DNA of 64,000 nucleotides from Topomyia yanbarensis (Eukaryota; Arthropoda; Insecta; Diptera; Culicidae), in contig NC_080672.1 in assembly GCF_030247195.1 (NCBI RefSeq), positions 347,322,413 to 347,386,412 on the forward strand. Reading direction: 5' to 3'. The notes under the pieces are model-generated. The model saw only the letters and a list, made by a program, of their open reading frames with translations. It was not told where the DNA came from and did no database searches. Both the position numbers and the translations under genes were made by a program. Within the stretch, counting starts at the first letter, position 1; every line of letters starts with the position of its first letter. This document shows, piece after piece, positions 32,001-43,561 of this stretch.

Positions 32001-32054
32001 CACGGCTCCGTGAAGCTAACGCCTTGAGCCGTGCCAAATAAACGAATTAAAAAA
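32001..32054 (+). repeat. Hairpin tail of the ORF1-only LINE
   Basis: CACGGCTC (32001-32008) pairs with GAGCCGTG (32026-32033) around a 17-nt loop containing GAAGCTAACGC, then CAAATAAACGAA and an A run. The counterpart is 61369-61396. Confidence 0.8.
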
Positions 32055-33017
32055 AATAATTTAATACCTGCATGTTTTTAAATTTCATACTAATTGACAT
32101 ACAAAATTTTGACAGAATGTAATTCTAAGTGTCATTTAAAAATAAAATGCATTTAACAAAAATCTTCCAAAATTCGATAGTTTTCGAGATATTTGGAATT
32201 ATCCTTCAACAGAAATAATTAATTCGTGTAAGTATGCCTATTTTAAAAGTTATTCGCATTACCCTATCATAAAATGTCAAGAATCTAATGTTTATCTTTT
32301 TAAAGACAGTCAGAATTTTTTTCAATGTATTTGGATCATAGAGAAGCTTTCAGTAAACAAGTTTCCCAACAACATCTATTGACATATTTTTATAATTCAT
32401 ACTATTTGCAGCCAAAAATAAATTTTTTCAATATGTTTTTGAAGGCCATTTCGAATCAAAATGCTCAACAAAAATTTTCTGAAATGTAGTAGTTCTCGAG
32501 ATAATTTAAATTTTGTTTCAACAACACAATTATTTTGTTTTATTACGACCTTTTCACAAGTTATTTGCCTTTCTTTATTAACCACAATAGTTTTTTTTAA
32601 TTCCATTAACATTTCCTATAATTTTCTCATTGACATCAAGGCGATATTGTAAACCACTTGAAAGTTACATGAAAACAATCAAAATATGATTCAACTATCA
32701 AGTTTAATAATCAGACCTTCTTATGGTTGAATAATATTTTGATTGTTTTTGTACAACTTTCAAATGGTTTACAAAATCGTCTTGATGTCAATGGGAAAGT
32801 TACAGAAAATGGTATGGGTCCTTTGAAAAACCAATTGTTGTTGAAGAAGAAACGCGAATAACTTATGAAAAGATAGTAATGAAACTAAATAATTGTGTTG
32901 TTTAAACAAAATTTAAATTATCTCGAGAACTACCACATATCAGAAAATTTTTGTTATGAGCATTTTGATTTAAAATGGCTTTTAGAATCATATTCAAAAA
33001 TAAAATAGTATTTTTGG

Positions 33018-33439
33018 CAGTGAAGACCCGATTTTATCAGAACTCGATTTTATCAGCCCCCGATTTTATCTACTCCGGATGTTATCAGCTTTTTGACTCG
33101 ATTTCATCAGCTTCATATGAAAATTTATAGTTGGTAGTTTGATGGGCTCTAGCAGACGAACCAAATTGAATTCGAGTAAATCCTTTCTTGAGCATATTTT
33201 TCTTATCTTAGAGATCCGAAATATGCATTTTTTTAAATTTTGCACTGTGACCCCCTTAAGGGATGTTTAAGCTAAATAATTAGGAGAGGTTATGAGGCTA
33301 TATCTAGGGACTAAAGAAGAATATTTTAAGAGCTTCGGTTTCTTAAAAAGAAAGAAAAATATATGTCCCGATTTTATCAATGTTCCGGCTTTATCAGCCT
33401 AAAATTCACCAAGGGGCTGATGAAAACGGGTCCTCACTG
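33018..33439. mobile_element. MITE with CAGTGAAGACCCG ends, nested in the fold-back arm
   Basis: 422 bp. Inverted ends CAGTGAAGACCCGATTTTATC and a near-complement at the right. About five CCGATTTTATCAG words lie near the left end and two near the right. It is absent from the opposite arm of the fold-back, which shows the empty site. TA follows on the right but not on the left. Confidence 0.75.
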
Positions 33440-33919
33440 TAGTATGGTTTATAAAAGTATGTCAAAAGTTGTTGTTAGGAAAACTTTTTATTGAAAGCTA
33501 CTCCATGATCCAAATACACTAAAAAAGTTTCTTTGACGTCTTTAAAATGATAATCATTAAAATCTTGACATTTTATGATAAGATAACGCGAATCACTTTT
33601 AAAAAGGGCATAATTACACGAATTAATTGTTTTTGCTAAAGTAAAGTTCCCAATATCTCGAAAATTATCGCATTTTGGAAGATTTTAATTAAATTCAAAA
33701 TTACAGTTTTGTATGTCAATTAGTATGAAATTTAAAAACATGTATAAAGTTATTGCAAGAAAAAAAATTACCGATAAGTTCTCCATCATGCAACCACATT
33801 CCAACTTTTTCTTTTTTGCTTAATTTTTAGGTTTTTGTTGACAAAACATAAAAATTTAAAAAAGGTTTTTTGCAGTTTAAATGTTTACATAAATTTTTGT
33901 TTTTGTGACAAATGAAACG

Positions 33920-34929
33920 TCTACACCCTTTTAAAAAATTGCTCTTGCATCAAAATATTGCAATTGCCAGAGAAAATCATGGAGATTCAGAAACCGATCA
34001 CAACTGCAAAGTTTCAATTGAATCGACAATGGTCATATTTTGCGGTCGGCAGGTTTCTCATGGAATCCCTCTGCTAGAGAAGTACCTATCTTGATCTTGA
34101 CTTATTTTACAATAACTAACAAATAAAAATCAAGTATAAACTTTTTTGGAAAATTGTTCAAAGCCAAAAGTTCTTACATTTGCTATATAGAAAAATTATT
34201 ATTGTTCCGGCATACTCCGCGAATTCAATTATAGGTCAGCCGTTTGTCTGTGTTTCAGCGATTGAAAAAATCTTCTGAATGAGAAAAATATGTCAGCAAT
34301 CTTTTCAACTCGTAAGTACAGTGACATAAAGAGTATCAATTTAATGAAAAAGGGCCCGTGAAATGATATTCCTATACCACGATTTTGGTTTTTTCCAATC
34401 GCATAAAGAAATGGAAGCTTGAATAATTAGTTAAATTAGTAGTTGTTTGTAAGCTTCCTTAATTTTTTTTCACAAATTTGATATTGTCGATATTTACACA
34501 CTGTGAAATTCAATAAATTCAACTAGTGCCAAATTAGCGTGACACAAGATCAGGCCAAAATGGAGTTGAACTGTTTCGTCACATCCACAAATTGCGTGCC
34601 ATATCATTAATTTTTGGATGATTTTCGACCATTCTTCGATTCTTTGAATTATTGAATATCTATTGTTTCAACTAACGTTATAGGTAAAAAAATAACAAAA
34701 ATCACATTCAAACTTTCTAATATATATTTCTACGCTATACTACAGCTTTTAATCTATCTGGAAATATATTTTTAAGATTTTTGGTTTTGTTTTCTATAAC
34801 AAACATTTTAAACTTTATTGAAATTTTAGTGACTATCTCAAGTCTTTAGACTTCATTCATTTATGCATTCCATTTTAAAACCCCTCCCAACATAAAATAC
34901 TGGCTACGTGCCTGGTTGCAACACTTTCT
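33920..34929. other. AT-rich intergenic DNA
   Basis: No feature recognised. Confidence 0.35.
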
Positions 34930-35215
34930 GCATTCTCAGTGTAGGGATCATTTCTATTATGCCCTTCGCGCTTGCCGTACTTGTCCTTTTTGCTACAATG
35001 CATGGTTGTGTGGCCCAATTGTTAGCATTTAGCGCTATTCATGACCCGTGGTACATAAAACGCGAACAGACAGACGTACCTTATCAAATAGGACATAATT
35101 TGGCGAAGCAGACCCGGCGAAAGTCATCCGATAGGAGTCTGTATAACTTTACTTACTATAGACCAAAGGACCAATGTTCGAATGTATACAGTATTCATAT
35201 CATAAACTGGAAAAG
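34930..35215 (-). pseudogene. LINE ORF1 fragment (I/Loa type), decayed
   Basis: The minus strand matches the ORF1 zinc-knuckle entry region of the LINE at 56.1-56.2 kb (GGGTCATGAA, TTGGGCCACACA). It also continues upstream into a segment (MTFAGSA... KVRLSVR) that the 55.6-kb LINE has lost. Several stops are present. It is the antisense of a + strand 109-codon frame, which is therefore not a gene. Confidence 0.65.
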
Positions 35216-36760
35216 TTGCTCTGAACCCCTAGATTGATTATGTCACCTTTGGTCGCATACGTAAGTTCATACTTTAATAACGAGTTTTCCGAAGAAATTT
35301 GTTCTACCAATCATACCGTGACAACATCATCGGCGCGGAATGTTCTGACGTAACGTGTGAATGCGCGCTTGGAAAGTATGTATATCCAATTTGTCCTAAT
35401 GGAACGGAGACGTTTCGTTGACGTGCTGTACTGATTTACGGTCGTGGAAATGCTATTTTACAAAAACACAGCTTATCGAGAGAATATGTGCCGAAATCAT
35501 AAACTTATCGCACTGGTTTGCCATTGCAATTGACCTAGCTAATTGTAAACCGGAATATCAATAATATCCCGTAACGTAACGCAATTGCACCAGGATTGGC
35601 ACAAGAGGAAACGAATTGCGCTTCAAAAATATGCAAATAGTGTCACTCAAACGATAAACCATCTGCAACAACAAAACGTGCGTGGTCGTACACCTACTAG
35701 CAATGAAATTCTTTTCCCCCAGGGCGAGTTTGTGTATATTTACATCCATGCGATTGTTGTTGAACTGCTTGAGGAGCGGCCGCCGCACAACCTGATCCGA
35801 CCCGCCGCCGCGCTACGTGTTGAAGCAGAAAACGTGCTCTTTTGGATCCCACTGCGCTCCATAGGCAACGCTCCGGAGTCAAATGAAGTCAACAGTCAAC
35901 ATCGGAGACAGACGGAGAGGATCGCAGAGAGTCACCGCATGTGAGACAACGCATGGCGCAAAACCAACATCCAAATCGACCAAGCCCACACGAAAAGCGG
36001 CGGACAGCACTGTCGTGGGGCAAAACAGAAAATACAACACACAACAGCAGCGGCAGTTATAGTGACGGAACGGGGGAAAAAACTTCGGTTCCAACTCAAC
36101 CAACGCAAGAGCTTTAGAGTCAGTCGCTAATGCGCCGCTGAAACGCGATCATCGATATAGGAACGACACCGCGGGGTACGATCATTGTTACGCTCACACC
36201 GGTGGGACGGAGACGAGAGCTCTTATCAGCTGATACGCGCCATGGGATGTTAACAGCTCAACTAAGGTGTTTGATACCTACTGGCAGAGGTGCAACAAAT
36301 GAGCTGTCGTTAGTGAGTTTTTACAAATGATTGGTAGTTTGTCAATTGTTGTGCAGTGCCGCGTAAGAAAAGTTGGAAATGTTAATCGTTACGAAGACAA
36401 CTTTCGAATGGTGACCTGAAGTAGCAAAACAGTTGACAAGGAGCGAATGCCTTTCTCGGTGGTTTGTTGATATCAGCTCGTGATATGCTAATGTTTCACC
36501 ATTGCTGCTGTGGAATGGAAAGAAGGGCGGGCGTTCGGTGTTGCAATGCAGTGTAGATGAATTGTTGTTTATAGTTTATAACAAGTGTTATCAAAGGAAA
36601 ATCAGAAGCTGAAGTGAAGTCTAATAAAAAGTGTCAAGATACGTACAGTATGAGAATTAAACATGCGTTCATATTAGCACGTAAATCGTTTTCTGTTACA
36701 ACAACCGCATCGTCGCGCGTGCGATTTCAATTGCGTTGGTGGAGGAGAAGGCGTTGATTG
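35216..36760 (+). other. GC-richer region, likely promoter and 5' UTR of a host gene
   Basis: From about 35560 the composition rises in GC and CpG (for example 36130-36245). No repeat was recognised, and it leads into the candidate first coding exon at 36761. Many short upstream ATGs exist. A transcription start cannot be placed. Confidence 0.4.
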
Positions 36761-36939
36761 ATGGGTACCTCCACTGCCGGGAAGCAAGATATGGCCATCG
36801 GGGATCGGCTGTACCGGGAGAACCGGTCCTCGAGTCGAAGACCAACTCCTCCGCAGCAAACGGCATCATCGGATCATGGTGCCGTACACCGCCGACGAAG
36901 CGACAGTTTCATCGCCTGTGTGGGGCCACAATCGTCAAG
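36761..36939 (+). CDS. Candidate first coding exon of an unrecognised host gene
   Basis: ATG at 36761 opens 59 codons plus 2 nt to a donor CAAG|GTAGGC at 36940. The peptide is hydrophilic, Ser/Arg/Pro-rich (RSSSRRPTPP and HRRRSDSF), with Arg-Arg-X-Ser sites that kinases such as PKA could use. It looks intrinsically disordered, as many N-termini of insect signalling or cytoskeletal proteins do. GC-rich third positions differ from the surrounding AT-rich DNA, which supports real coding. No domain is visible. Later exons may lie at 48557 or 55329, or outside the window. Confidence 0.45.
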
Positions 36940-37438
36940 GTAGGCAATTAGCGTTTTCTCGTCGCTGCGGGGAGCTAGTTTGTGGCTCTATATCCATCAT
37001 ATCTATCAGTGGTTCGTCGAAAAGTTGGATAAGGGTGTGGGTGAGTGCAACGCCGGGGAAAAATGGCAAATGTTTACTATGATTTATGTGATGAATTGAT
37101 TTTGAGTGAAAAATAGGAATCAAATAGCTAACTCAAACATATGTGTATTGGTGTTTCAACAAATACTTTATACAAGAATTTATTGGTGGATTATTCCTGG
37201 CTAACAAACTTTGCTTTATGCCAGTATAGATAGGTGCGTGAAAATGGTGCCCTATGAATTCCAGTCTTTTTAATATCTTCATATTATTTAAAAGCATTAA
37301 TGTTTGCCATAAAATGCTACATTTTTGTTTGCCCTCATTTCGGCACCAAAACCAGTCATGCTAGTAGCTGGAACTAATAAATACGAACAATTATCGGAAA
37401 ATCCATAAACCAGATATTATTTGCTATTCTTGTTGACT
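36940..37438 (+). other. Presumed start of a long intron
   Basis: Non-coding sequence after the donor at 36940. No repeat identified before the hAT element. Confidence 0.35.
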
Positions 37439-38064
37439 GTTCATAGTAGGGTTCGTCGCGGTGCGGATGTGGGCGGTAAATGGATTGTCCGCACCGCAAC
37501 CGCAAAAAAATAATAAAACCGCACCGCTTACCGCAACCGCACTTTATTTACCGCACCGCACCGCATTTTTAAAAAATAGTGTTGGAAAATTGTTCATTTG
37601 TGTAACAGTATATAATAAAATGTTATTTTTATTCACACGAAACACGACTTCTCAGAATGTATTGTTTATAAAAAAAATCAACTTTTTCATTTTCTATTAA
37701 TAAAATTCCGTTCATTTTAAGGCAAACATTATACATTCAAAAACGTTCTACTGCAGTAATAGGAAAACTTTTATTTTAGCAACCTTTCAGTTAATTGAAA
37801 AAGGGGAATAAAAATGTAATAAGAAATGAAGTTGCATATTTTTTTCCTTAAAATTTCATATTTTCAATACTTTTGACATATGAACATAAAATGTATGATT
37901 TTCGCATTTACGTAGTAAAACCACCTTTCATTCTTAAAGGATTTTCCCCAATAAAAATACCAGTACTTCTATATAGTAGCGCATATATTCCAATACAGTG
38001 AAATAAAAACATATTGTATTTCATCAATAAGAACGGCGCCATATTTGACGAAAAAAATGCTCTA

Positions 38065-38669
38065 CACGCTCACTCATAAAAACTCAAATTTGAGTTGCCA
38101 GCCACCCAATTTCATTAAAAGTGCACGTAGTCAAAAATTGAGTTTTTCTCTTTTACTCAGTTTTGAGTTTGGGATAAAAATTTCAAACTTGAGTACATTT
38201 TACTCAAAAGGCAAAAACGAAAAATAATCATTCCGCATTTTAATAAAACTACAAATATATTCATTGTTATTTCAAATGTCATTTACCTGATCCTCCAGGC
38301 CGTTGTCCATGCGTTTACGACGACAGGAAATATAATCCGAGGGTCTTTCTCTACATCTACTTCATGGCGATCGGCATCTTGAAGAAATTGCAGAAACTGC
38401 AAAAAACTGGAAGTTAGATTTGGAAACAAGAGAATTCAATGAAACCTACCTTCTAGTTTTATGAACGATCAGCTCTTGTTTAAGTTTAAGTCGACGTCTG
38501 ACTCTGCACTTTTTTGAGAACAAGTAGTTTTTTCACTCAGAACTTTGAAAATTTAATGATTATTCATGAGATGAGTTAGTTCTACTCAAATTAAAACTCA
38601 TTTTTTGACACATTGCTATGACTATTGAGTACTCCGAACTCAAATTTTGAGTAGTTCTGAATGAGCGTG
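38065..38669. mobile_element. MITE with CACGCTCA ends, TA duplication
   Basis: 605 bp. Inverted ends CACGCTCA.TCA... and ACTCAAATTTGAGTT-type sequence, flanked by TA at 38063-38064 and 38670-38671. Nested in the 5.1-kb hAT-like element. An exon-like piece lies inside (38287-38396). Confidence 0.75.
38287..38396 (-). other. Exon-like segment inside a MITE
   Basis: On the minus strand a pyrimidine tract ending TTTTTTGCAG is followed by 110 nt with one fully open frame (Asp/Glu-rich, containing PRIIFPVVVNAWTTAW) and then CAG|GTAAAT. It could be a captured host exon or the last trace of the parent transposase. I do not recognise the peptide. Confidence 0.35.
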
Positions 38670-38684
38670 TATAGACACATTCCA

Positions 38685-40974
38685 GCGTTAGGGGACAACG
38701 TTTGCACGCATCTTGCAACTGTTAACAGCTCGTCGTTTGAAAAATCCTACGATGTACGCTCAAAAAACTTAATTGAATACTTTAAAAGTACTAACACAAC
38801 GATAATGTTATGAGTTCGTTGTTCTCTAGGTTGTTCTTTTTTTCTGAGAGGTGAAAATGTCGCGTTAGGGGACAACAGCGCAAAAAATTGATTTTCCAAC
38901 CTACAGTTGTATTTATCAAAAAACCTGCTCTGTCTCGAACTTTAGAGCATCTATTTGTTCTAGAAATTTGATCATCGATAGTCACAGAACAATACTGTAT
39001 ACTTAGATTTTCGAGTTTTTAGGAAATTTTTTTCACAACCGCTGCGAACACTGCGTTAGGGGACAACACCAAAATGAACACAAACGGTTGCATATGAAGT
39101 GTTGTCCCCTAACGCGACTGAGGAATTTGTTGAAGCTCAAACAAAGCGATGTATATTACCTCTGAACCTGTGAATAACTCAAAATAAAGATTTGAAATGC
39201 CAAACCAGATGTATTTCTAGTTTCACCTTCATGTGTTTTATTAAGAAATCAAATTAATATGAAATGAGAACAGGACACACCGCATACCACAGTGTGGCGC
39301 GGTATAGAAGAGATTGTAGACCACAATCACCACTTTCTAATGGATCGAAAAAGGTGGTTTCAAGTAGTTTTGGTAAGTTTAATATATTATTGACATCAGT
39401 GGCGGATCCAGGGTCTTGGGGGTCCGGACCTCCCCCCCCCCCGAAAATTTTTAACATCTTGATAATTTTTAAAAAGTTTCTTTTTTAAATTGATTCTAAG
39501 TTCAAAATCTTTGCAAACCAGATTCGATTACCAAAACTGATTTTAATTAAATGAGGGTATTACATATTACATATTGTACAATGAACATTTTAAAGTCGAA
39601 ATATTGGACCCCCTCCGAAATTTTTTTCTGGTTCCGCTCCTGATTGACATAGGAAAATATATGAAATAAAATTGACTGTTTCTTAGGGTGACTCAATTTT
39701 TTTATTTCGTTCACCAACTAAGTTTTTTTCATGTAAGTTTGGTGCACTGACTTTGTTTTTTGACCTTATAAAATCTTGAAAATAAAATTTACTGGTGATT
39801 AGGGCAGATAAAATACGCCATAGGGTTGTTCAATATTTAGTTTCTTGTTACGTTACAAATACACAAATGTGACTCAGAAGCAATTCAACAAAGGAAAGAC
39901 TGTCAAACGATTATACTCAGTCGAGCAGATATTCTTTTTACATATTGTATATAATGTTGTCGCGAAATACGAGGAACACGGTTGAAAAAAAAAAATCGTT
40001 CATCCTCTGGCGTTTGCACAACTGTTTCTACTCATAGATCTGCAAAACGACACTTATTAGTGATGATTGCGGAAATTAATCAAAATGTAGCCGTTTTACG
40101 CAATTTTTGGAAAAGAAGGGTAAGATCCAGCTTTTTGAAAATTTTGATATATTAGAGTGCAAAAAAATTCGTTAAAAACATTCACACAATTGCGGTCTTA
40201 TGGCTTGTTATTGAATAATCTAAATAATGGAAAACTGGAGAATTTCGTAAAATTGTATCTTTTATTAGCGAATTCTAAGAAATGCGCTCCCTCAGGATAA
40301 CAATTTGAATTTAACGTATAAAAACATCAAAAAACTGCATTAAACTACGATGTTTGGTTCATGTTGAAGAAAATCTATCCCGAAAAGACAAACCGGGTTA
40401 GTTCCAAGTGGTCAATAAATAACCCGCTAATTTGAAAGAATGTGACGACGAGTGAGTGTTATTCCCTATGACCAAATTCTTCCGCGCGCTCTCATACTTA
40501 TTTGGTATTCTAATGCGTTCCATTCTATATCTTTGAAATCACTTCGAACTCTGTTCTGAAATTGTTTATCCTTAGATAGCTTATTTACTGATATATGTAA
40601 TAAAAAACTTGATAATTTTTCGATATTATAAGGCCTCCCCCTTAATGAACCCCTCTCCCCGCCCCTGAGAACACCTATGACACTGCATGGCTTTTGCTGA
40701 AATAGGTTGGTTATATCTTTTATGTCCATATACTGTTCTGTAGGCTCTCAAAGTAACTCTGCAGAAGGATTTATCGTATTGCAACGGAAAGCGTCAGGGG
40801 ACAACACTTCAGTGCACCCCTCTGAAAGAACGATTCCAAAGCTTGTTATATACAAATAGCATATTTTTAGAAAGGTATTGATGAGTACTAATAGCTTCTA
40901 AAAAGATTTCATAGATAGCGTGCTTTGTTTTCATGAAAAATTGAAAAAACATGATATTTACGTTAGGGGACAAC
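38685..40974. repeat. Six GCGTTAGGGGACAAC motifs
   Basis: The 15-mer occurs at 38685, 38862, 39053 (+), 39101 (inverted), 40791 (one mismatch) and 40960 (first base differs). The copies at 39053 and 39101 form a perfect 17-bp stem (39053-39069 with 39099-39115) with a 29-nt loop. Their function is unknown. Confidence 0.8.
39397..39642. mobile_element. hAT MITE with CAGTGGCGGATCCAG end
   Basis: 246 bp. The right end is CTGGTTCCGCTCCTG. ATTGACAT is duplicated at 39389-39396 and 39643-39650. This terminal sequence is widespread among animal hAT MITEs. Confidence 0.88.
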
Positions 40975-42551
40975 GCAAAAATGGTCAATTTTTGCCCCCC
41001 TTGTATCCGATGATCAATTCACTCAATAAATCTGCATCCGAAGATGAAACCTTTGTACAATATGTGAACAATAAAATGGAATTTAAGATTATTCCAAATA
41101 AATTTTCTTACAAACCTGTCGGTGTGGTACGGAAAAATCAATTCAATTATTAAAAACGAGTCATAAATGTATTACTGGTTTTCATTGACGACCGTCACAA
41201 AATTCTTTCAAAAAATTTCTACATATCTATGTTTTGGGAGCCTTAAACCTACACCAACATATTTCAGAACAACTTTTACTTATATTAGCAGATTTATTTT
41301 CATGAGGTAAGCGATACAAGTACGTGGAATGTGTCTATACATTACATCTAATCAGGTGTCCGGTCTCAACCGGTACAGAATTATTGAACATTAGAAAAAC
41401 TGCAAAAAATGTATGATTTGTAGCATACAGCAGAAATGATTTTTAAAAATAGGGGGTTTTACGGACAATATATCTCAAAACTCTAACTTCCGCATTCTTC
41501 AAGAAACAGATGTATTCTCATTCAACAACTAAGATTGCTCCCATTGAAAATGTATGAAGTGTAATTTTCCTAAGGCTAGTTCGAAAGTTCTAGCATTTAA
41601 TGTATTTTCCTCTAATATTTTGCCAATAAGCCAAAGGCAAAAACTTCAATTGCAGTGAACGGGAGTCAAACTATGTGGTATTTTGCAAAAAAAGCTTCAA
41701 AAAAAGTTACAAACTAGTCTCAACTGAAAAATATTAGGACTTAATTTGGTAAAAATTATAGTAAATTTGAATGGAAGTACACGAAAAGAAGTTATGTAGC
41801 ATACTTTTTGAGAAAGAGTCCATTAAAATTGACTGTAGAAAAATTCACATTGAATTTACACAGCAATCAAAGAAGATAGAAATACGATACTGATGAACGA
41901 ATGATAGAATAATCATCCAAATTTGGACCCCTCCTTATTTTGGACGTTTTTATACATTTGTATCCTTTACTGCCAATTATTGCAAATTCGTTTGGTTTGA
42001 CGAAGATAATTATATTCTTTGGGTTGTGTTTAAGTCCCAGCATAATTAGTTCATCTCTAATTCCTTTAAATTAGTCAAAATTCGCAATTGAAAGATTGAT
42101 ATCGAAAACGATTCACAATTCCACGATTACCAACAGAAATCGGGAGAAGTGATGCACTTTTAAATTGGATTTAAGAGTACAAATTTATTGTTTTTAAATG
42201 ATCTAATAATTTTGTCTCTATTTGGATCTTGCATTTTATGTATTTGAAATGGTTAGTTTGTGAATTTTTACTTAGAAGTATCAAATAACTAGTCCTAGTT
42301 TACTAGTTTACTACGACATAGTAAAAATAATAGCGTCAGTCTGTTTATCAATTTAGAATAATCAAAATTATCACTTTATCAATTATTTTTTTTGCGGTGC
42401 GGTTGCGGTAAAACCGCGCGGTAAAAGCTCTTTCCCGCACCGCATCTGCGGGAAAAAGAGTCTCACCGCACCGCAGATTTCGCGGTGCGGGTGCGGTAAA
42501 TACCGCGCGGTTGAGGTAATTACCGCAACCGCGACGAACCCTAGTTCATAG

Positions 42552-43561
42552 TGATGACTTCATCTCACGTCCGTGAAATAAATCTTCTGATAAATATGCG
42601 ATTAAAACTAGACTCACACATGTGTCGAAGCCGTTTTCCTTTCTTACGACACAAGTGCCATTTGACAATTTCCAAGAAAAAACAACAAAGAAAGAAGTTT
42701 AAGAATCAATGTCTTGGAACCCGAATAGACATAAATAATACATAAACCGTGCACCAAATAATAATTATACTTTTTTTCTTGCCATTTTTGATTATGATAA
42801 GTCATATAATTCATTTACTATACAACGATCCAAAAAATAATAAAATTGTTTACATAACAGTTTGTTGATTTTATGACTGAATAACATTTTGAAATTTATT
42901 TTATTACTCGTTAATTATACAGCATATAGTCATTATGTATTTTATGATTATTTTGTCACACGACGCACAGTGTTTTCAATGAGGCTAAAATGTGATTGAC
43001 ATTGGTTTTAAGGGTTTATTTATATACAAAGTTGTGGCGAAAAAGTGAGCTAAGTTCGTGATTGTTTAAAAGTGGTTTATGTAAATTTTATTTGAAAAAG
43101 TGAAAGGCAGTTCGTTAGCAGTACTATCGAAGTTTGAAAAAACAAGTTGAATTAAAAAAAGTATTCAAGGTTGGTGGAGTTGTGGTCTATCCTCCGAAGC
43201 GAGTTTTTATGGCAGAGGTTTGCGGTGAACGCTCTCCAAGCCGAACCACTCAACAGAAAAGTAAAAAGTTTATTGAAGAAAAATGTATTGTGGTGTACTT
43301 GAACGGATCGGTTTCTCAATAAAATCCCAAAAAAATTTCCTGTCAACAAAACATGTTGACCAAAAAATTGAGTTTTTTGGCATGCAAAATTTTAAACAAA
43401 AATTCATTGCAAAGAATCGAAAATTTTTGGATGAAAAAAAAACCATTCAAGTACACGAGAATACAAACAATTCAAAAAAAGTTTGATCAAGATCGGATGA
43501 ATAGTTTATGAGATATCACGTTCACCGCAACGGTACTTTCCAAAAACTTAGTTCCGAGATA
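42552..43561. other. AT-rich non-coding DNA
   Basis: No feature recognised; short open frames here have no supporting signals. Confidence 0.35.

Larger units (their letters stand above)
30808..32054 (+). mobile_element. Complete ORF1-only non-autonomous LINE (half-LINE)
   Basis: 1247 bp: 5' UTR (from TCAAGTCTATTC), ORF1, short 3' UTR, hairpin tail and A-rich end, bounded by a 12-bp duplication. No ORF2 or trace of reverse transcriptase lies between ORF1 and the tail. The duplication and intact ORF argue that this short form was itself retrotransposed, not cut down after insertion. The tail resembles that of the LINE at 55.6-61.4 kb. Confidence 0.8.
30638..33919. repeat. Giant fold-back, arms about 0.8 kb, two nested insertions
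   Basis: The left arm (30638-32695) and right arm (32726-33919) are reverse complements with scattered mismatches around a 30-nt loop (32696-32725). Inner stem: CAATCAAAATAT...CAAC with GTTG...ATATTTTGATTG. Outer landmarks: ATGTTTCAT near 30638 and ATGAAAC near 33913. The left arm is interrupted by the ORF1-only LINE, the right arm by a MITE. Subtracting them leaves arms of about 799 and 772 bp. No coding capacity. Could be a fold-back or long-TIR transposon. Confidence 0.85.
37447..42543. mobile_element. hAT-like non-autonomous element, 5.1 kb, 8-bp duplication
   Basis: Ends TAGGGTTCGTCGCGG and CCGCGACGAACCCTA are inverted. GTTCATAG flanks both sides (37439-37446 and 42544-42551), and an 8-bp duplication is the mark of the hAT superfamily. 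The subterminal 120-150 bp are packed with CCGCACCGC/CCGCAACCGC on both strands. No transposase frame is seen. The interior carries nested MITEs (38065-38669 and 39397-39642) and repeated GCGTTAGGGGACAAC motifs. It shares both ends and about 160 bp of interior with 53184-54857 in opposite orientation. Confidence 0.85.

Noticed and set aside
34908..35237. 109-codon + strand open frame with a hydrophobic start that resembles a secreted protein
   Set aside because: It is the antisense of a LINE ORF1 fragment; the minus strand shows the ORF1 motifs.
35585..35944. 119-codon + strand open frame upstream of the candidate exon
   Set aside because: Low-complexity, mixed composition, no domain and no splice signals; more likely promoter or 5' UTR DNA.
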